DNA from: Acidimicrobiia bacterium | GTDB taxonomy: Bacteria > Actinomycetota > Acidimicrobiia > Acidimicrobiales > AC-14 | Direction of reading: 5' to 3' | DNA: 64,000 nucleotides | NCBI GenBank assembly: GCA_023264995.1 | Contig: JAHFUR010000007.1 | Coordinates: 62,001 to 126,000, forward strand | Translations under genes and position numbers: made by a program | Notes under the pieces: model-generated | The model's database searches: none | What the model was told of the DNA's origin: nothing | Seen by the model: the letters and a program-made list of their open reading frames with translations, nothing else | Shown here: piece after piece, positions 58,713 through 64,000 of the stretch | How positions within the stretch are numbered: the first letter of the stretch is position 1 | Layout: each line of letters starts with the position of its first letter

Positions 58713-59726
58713 GTGAGCTCCCGCCCTGCCATCGAGGTGCACGAGCTCACCAAGGAGTTCGCCGGCGGCGTGCGGGCGCTCGACGGGGTGAGCTTCACCG
58801 TCGAGGAGGGGGAGGTCTTCGGTTTCCTCGGGCGGAACGGTGCCGGCAAGTCGACCACTGTCCGCATCCTGACCACCCTGTTGCGACCGACCTCGGGCAC
58901 CGCGGCCGTCCTCGGCCACGACGTCGTCGGCGCGCCGAGCGCGGTCCGGAAGGTCTTCGGGGCCGCGTTGCAGGACGCGGCCCTCGACGAGCTGATGACC
59001 GGCCGTGAGCACCTGGAAATGGCCGGCCGTCTGGCTGGGCTGGGCAAGCCCCGCTCGGTAGAGCGGGCGGCCGAGCTGCTCGAGCGCTTCGGGTTGAAGG
59101 CGGCCGCCGATCGCATCGCCGCCGGCTACTCGGGCGGCATGCGCCGGCGGCTCGACGTGGCCATGGCCATGGTCCGCCGGCCCGAGGTCCTGTTCCTCGA
59201 CGAGCCCACCACCGGGCTCGACCCCCAGGGCCGCCGGGCGGTGTGGGACCTGGTGCGCAGCCTGCGCGATGACGGGTCCACGGTCTTCCTGACCACGCAG
59301 TACCTCACCGAGGCCGACGAGCTGTCCGGCCGGGTGGCCGTCGTCTCTGACGGGCGGATCGCCGCCATCGGCACGTCGCAGGAGCTCAAGGACCGGCTGG
59401 GGGCGACCACGGTGCGGGTGCGGGCCGCGGTCGGCGACGAGGCCCGGTTCCGCGCCGCCGCCGGCGCCGACCCCCTGGTCGCCACCGGCGACGGCTGGTT
59501 CGAAGTCACCGTCGGCGGGGGTGAGGCGGCGGTGCCCGGGGTCGTCGCCCGTCTCATCGGCGCCGGCGCGCCCGTCGACCGGTTGAGCATCCACCCTCCG
59601 AGCCTCGAGGACGTCTTCGTCGGCCTCACCGGGACCGAGATCGAGTCATCGGCCGGCGGGGCCGACGACGGCCGCATCACCGCCGTGCGCCGGGGCCTCG
59701 GCGTGCCAGGAGGGCTGGGCCGGTGA
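58713..59726 (+). CDS. ABC transporter ATPase, DrrA/drug-export type
   Basis: A 337-aa ATPase: Walker A GRNGAGKST, signature YSGGMRRRL, Walker B VLFLDEPTTGLD, and a DrrA-type C-terminal extension (GATTVRVRAAVGDEARF to SLEDVFVGLTG). It pairs with the ABC-2 permease that overlaps its stop (GTGA), an exporter of a drug, lipid or polyketide-like compound. The GTG at 58713 has GAGGG about 7 nt upstream; the longer open frame to 58173 lies antisense to the methyltransferase. Confidence 0.9.
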   Translation: MSSRPAIEVHELTKEFAGGVRALDGVSFTVEEGEVFGFLGRNGAGKSTTVRILTTLLRPTSGTAAVLGHDVVGAPSAVRKVFGAALQDAALDELMTGREHLEMAGRLAGLGKPRSVERAAELLERFGLKAAADRIAAGYSGGMRRRLDVAMAMVRRPEVLFLDEPTTGLDPQGRRAVWDLVRSLRDDGSTVFLTTQYLTEADELSGRVAVVSDGRIAAIGTSQELKDRLGATTVRVRAAVGDEARFRAAAGADPLVATGDGWFEVTVGGGEAAVPGVVARLIGAGAPVDRLSIHPPSLEDVFVGLTGTEIESSAGGADDGRITAVRRGLGVPGGLGR

Positions 59727-60493
59727 GCCCGGTCGCCCAGGTCCGCCTGCTGCTGTTCCGCAATGTGCGCGAAGGGGCGCGCAACCCGGTGCTGGCCTAC
59801 GCCCTGCCGGTGATCATCCCTCTGGCCGTGCTGGTGTTGGTGGCCAAGACGCTCTACCGGGTCACCGACCTGCCCGGGTTCCCCACCCGGAACTACGCGG
59901 AGTGGATGACCCCCGCCATCATCATGCTGACGGCCATGACCGGCGTGGGCTACGCGGCGACCAGCCTGGTCATCGACATCCAATCCGGCTTCCTCGACCG
60001 CCTGCGGCTGCTCGACGTGCGCCCGCCCGCCCTCCTGCTCAGCCGGGTGCTGTTCGACGTCGTGCGCGTCGTGCCGGCCGGCACCGTCCTGCTGGGCGTC
60101 GGTCTCCTGCTCGGCCTCGACATCAACGAGGGCGTGGGCGGGGTCCTGCTCCTCTTCGGGCTGCTGGTCGTGTGGGCCGGGGCGTACGGCGGGCTGTACT
60201 TCGTCGTCGCTCTCTCGACCGGGAACGCCCAGGCGCCGCTGGCGCTGGCCCCGCTGTTCCTGCCCCTCCAGTTCCTGTCGACCCAGTTCGTGCCGCTGTC
60301 GCTCCTCCCCGGGTGGGTGCAGGCCATCGCCGCGTGGAACCCGTTCACGTACATGGTCGACGCCAGCCGGGCGCTCACGACCGGGCCGCTGACCTTCGCG
60401 CCGGTGGCCAAGGCGTTCGCCGTGGCCCTGGCCATGTTGGCGGTGACGCAGGCTTTGAGCCTGCGGGCCTACAAGCGGGCGGTCGGGGGCTGA
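59723..60493 (+). CDS. ABC-2 type exporter permease, DrrB-like
   Basis: A 256-aa permease with six predicted helices (PVIIPLAVLVLVAKTLY, MTPAIIMLTAMTGVGYAATS, FDVVRVVPAGTVLLGVGLLLG, LLFGLLVVWAGAYGGLYFVV among them) and the ABC-2 signature region FLSTQFVPLSLLPGWVQAIAAWNPFTYMVDASR. It works with the preceding ATPase. Its stop falls in the first unit of a 24-bp tandem repeat. Confidence 0.88.
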   Translation: MSPVAQVRLLLFRNVREGARNPVLAYALPVIIPLAVLVLVAKTLYRVTDLPGFPTRNYAEWMTPAIIMLTAMTGVGYAATSLVIDIQSGFLDRLRLLDVRPPALLLSRVLFDVVRVVPAGTVLLGVGLLLGLDINEGVGGVLLLFGLLVVWAGAYGGLYFVVALSTGNAQAPLALAPLFLPLQFLSTQFVPLSLLPGWVQAIAAWNPFTYMVDASRALTTGPLTFAPVAKAFAVALAMLAVTQALSLRAYKRAVGG

Positions 60494-60560
60494 GCCACGT
60501 CGCACCGACGGTGCTGAGCCACGGCTCACAGACGGTGCTGAGCTACGGCTCGATCACGAT
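60489..60560. repeat. Three 24-bp tandem repeats spanning two convergent gene ends
   Basis: Units at 60489-60512, 60513-60536 and 60537-60560 share GCTGAGCCACG and GACGGT cores with increasing divergence. The first carries the stop of the permease gene and the third the stop of the opposite 110-aa gene. Each unit has small inverted repeats (TGAGCC-AC-GGCTCA), so the array may work as a bidirectional terminator. Confidence 0.6.
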
Positions 60561-60875
60561 CCACCCCCGGCGCTGCAGCTCGGCGGCCAGCTCCTCGGCG
60601 GGGATCCGGCCGAGGGCCCTGGCCTGGGCCGACGTCCTGGCCGCCGGCGCCGGCGGCGACGGTCCGTCGCCGGCCGACGTCCCGGCATCCTGGAGGCGCT
60701 CGATCAGCTCCGCCGCCTCGTCGCGGGTGAACTTGCCGGCACCCTGGCGCTGGGTGAACCCCATCGGGCCCCGGGCGTCGCGGAAGTCGGAGTAGCCGGC
60801 ACCCTGCAGGAGGGCGAGCAGCTCCTGCACCTGCCGGGCCGTCGCCGGCGGGCCCGCCGGTTGACCGAAGGCCAT
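60543..60875 (-). CDS. Conserved-looking hypothetical protein, 110 aa
   Basis: A 110-aa protein with two short helical motifs: ARQVQELLALLQGAGYSDFRDARGPMGF and FTRDEAAELIERLQDAG in the N-terminal half, a Pro/Ala linker, then a C-terminal helix EELAAELQRRGWIVIEP. I know no function. It starts 6 bp after the 2-hydroxyacid dehydrogenase stop, so it is the third gene of the pepN operon. Confidence 0.6.
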   Translation of the reverse strand: MAFGQPAGPPATARQVQELLALLQGAGYSDFRDARGPMGFTQRQGAGKFTRDEAAELIERLQDAGTSAGDGPSPPAPAARTSAQARALGRIPAEELAAELQRRGWIVIEP

Positions 60876-60881
60876 CGTGGC

Positions 60882-61793
60882 TCAGTACCCGAGGGCGGGA
60901 TCGACGACGCCCAGCAGGGGCTCGCCCCGCACCATGCGGCCGACGTTGGCCCCCGCCCGCTCGGCGAACATGGGCTCGGCCATCTCCCAGGTGTTCGCCG
61001 TGTGCGGGGTAATCAGGCAGTTGTCCAGCGCCCACAGCGCATGGCCGGCGGGGAGGGGCTCGGGGTCGGTGACGTCGAGGGCGGCGCCGCCGATCGCCTT
61101 CTCGGCGAGGGCGACGACCAGGTCATCGGTCACGACGTGGGCGCCGCGGGCCACGTTCACCAGCCAGGCTTCCTGCCTCATCTGTGACAGCTCGGCGGCG
61201 CCGATGATGCCGGTCGTCTCCGGTGTGAGCGCCAGGGCCAGGACGACCAGCCGGGCCGACGCCAGCGCCACGTGCAGCTCATCGGGGCCGACGACGTGGG
61301 CCGCCCCCTCGACTGGGGCGACGTGCCGGCGCACGACGGTGGCCTCGACATGGAAGGGGACCAGCAGGCGGAGGAGGGCCTCGGTGATCCCGCCCCCGCC
61401 GACGACTGTTACCGCGCTGCCGGCGAGCCTGGTGCCGGCCTGCCCGCCCCAGCTCGTCGCCCGCGCCCGGCGGGGGAGCTGGCGCAAGCCGGCCAGGCCG
61501 AGGGCCAGGGCGTGCTCGGCGACCGCCTCCGAGTAGGCACCTTTGGTGCTCGTCCAGGTCCGGCCGTCGTCGAAGAGCCCGATGAAGCGGTCGACGCCGG
61601 CGAAGGGGAGCTGGACCCAGCTCACCCCGGGGTGCTCGTCGAGCATGGCGCGCAGGCCGACCGGGTCCGAGGGGTCGGTCCACACCAGGGCGTCGGCGTC
61701 CTCGATGTCGACGAGCTCACCGCCGTTGCCCGTGATGGCCGCGGCGACGACAGGGGCGACCGGCCCGGGGCGGACCGCGCAGCGGAGGGGCAC
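60882..61793 (-). CDS. D-2-hydroxyacid dehydrogenase family protein
   Basis: A 303-aa NAD(P)-dependent D-2-hydroxyacid dehydrogenase. The nucleotide fold is AVTVVGGGGITEALLRLL; the catalytic Arg is in LVNVARGAHV, the Glu in DVTDPEPLP and the His in ITPHTANTWEMAEP. The N-terminal substrate domain is shorter than in PGDH. The GTG at 61793 is 4 bp after the pepN stop; the open frame upstream overlaps pepN and is not coding. Substrate unknown. Confidence 0.87.
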   Translation of the reverse strand: MPLRCAVRPGPVAPVVAAAITGNGGELVDIEDADALVWTDPSDPVGLRAMLDEHPGVSWVQLPFAGVDRFIGLFDDGRTWTSTKGAYSEAVAEHALALGLAGLRQLPRRARATSWGGQAGTRLAGSAVTVVGGGGITEALLRLLVPFHVEATVVRRHVAPVEGAAHVVGPDELHVALASARLVVLALALTPETTGIIGAAELSQMRQEAWLVNVARGAHVVTDDLVVALAEKAIGGAALDVTDPEPLPAGHALWALDNCLITPHTANTWEMAEPMFAERAGANVGRMVRGEPLLGVVDPALGY

Positions 61794-61797
61794 CGGC

Positions 61798-64000
<2,203 letters not shown>

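Overview
The window reads as a chromosomal segment of a very GC-rich actinobacterium, plausibly of the Acidimicrobiia or a related lineage. Grounds for this are the strong G/C third-position bias, GTG, TTG and even CTG starts, many start codons 6-9 nt after a TANNNT box (leaderless transcripts), an AfsR/SARP regulator, several DinB/maleylpyruvate-isomerase-like proteins, a phosphatidylinositol-type CDP-alcohol transferase next to an LpxL/PatA-like acyltransferase, an EF-G2-type GTPase and a Tad/Flp pilus locus. The species assignment is inference. No rRNA, tRNA, CRISPR array, transposase or prophage gene was recognised.

Layout. 1-12.6 kb is a metabolic and regulatory patchwork: a truncated PfpI protein, a GMC oxidoreductase with SnoaL and ABM partners, an HxlR regulator (with SCP2-like tail) divergent from an MFS pump, a FAD enzyme, a methyltransferase, a flavin-reductase-like protein, a GlxA regulator divergent from an iron/B12-type ABC importer, and a DJ-1 protein. 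12.6-17.7 kb holds an AfsR-like regulator divergent from a small ABM gene that carries SARP-style direct repeats, plus small DinB, flavin and ferredoxin-fold proteins. 17.8-25.2 kb is an unusual lipase/protease island: a patatin, a protein made of one domain twice, an LCAT-like lipase, a 1307-aa caspase-like/P-loop NTPase/beta-propeller protein and an H1-like basic protein. 25.4-28.4 kb is an orphan group-1h-type [NiFe] hydrogenase large subunit facing a GlxA-family regulator.

29-38 kb carries a 66-aa secreted protein, a lipoprotein hydrolase, and a tightly coupled four-gene operon: EF-G2, DinB, DinB with a CTG start, and a fusion of a metallophosphoesterase, membrane helices and an MprF-like DUF2156 domain. 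Divergent from it are a CDP-alcohol phosphatidyltransferase and an acyltransferase (phosphatidylinositol mannoside-type lipid synthesis). 38.3-39.7 kb is decayed sequence with an alpha/beta-hydrolase pseudogene. 40.6-46.3 kb holds a LuxR-family LAL regulator followed by five tandem genes for single-pass membrane proteins with long Ala-rich helical domains. 47.3-57 kb has a peroxiredoxin, an HD-GYP response regulator and the Tad locus (three TadE/G pseudopilin-like genes divergent from cpaB-tadZ-tadA-tadB-tadC), followed by a CheR-like methyltransferase. 57.8-64 kb has a methyltransferase, a drug-type ABC exporter, a small hypothetical, a 2-hydroxyacid dehydrogenase and a partial aminopeptidase N.

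The best candidates for undescribed biology are (1) the five-gene membrane-helix cluster under a LAL regulator, (2) the caspase/NTPase/propeller gene whose leaderless promoter overlaps that of a divergent lipase within 26 bp, (3) the phosphoesterase-DUF2156 fusion translationally coupled to EF-G2, and (4) the orphan hydrogenase large subunit with its palindrome and partner regulator.
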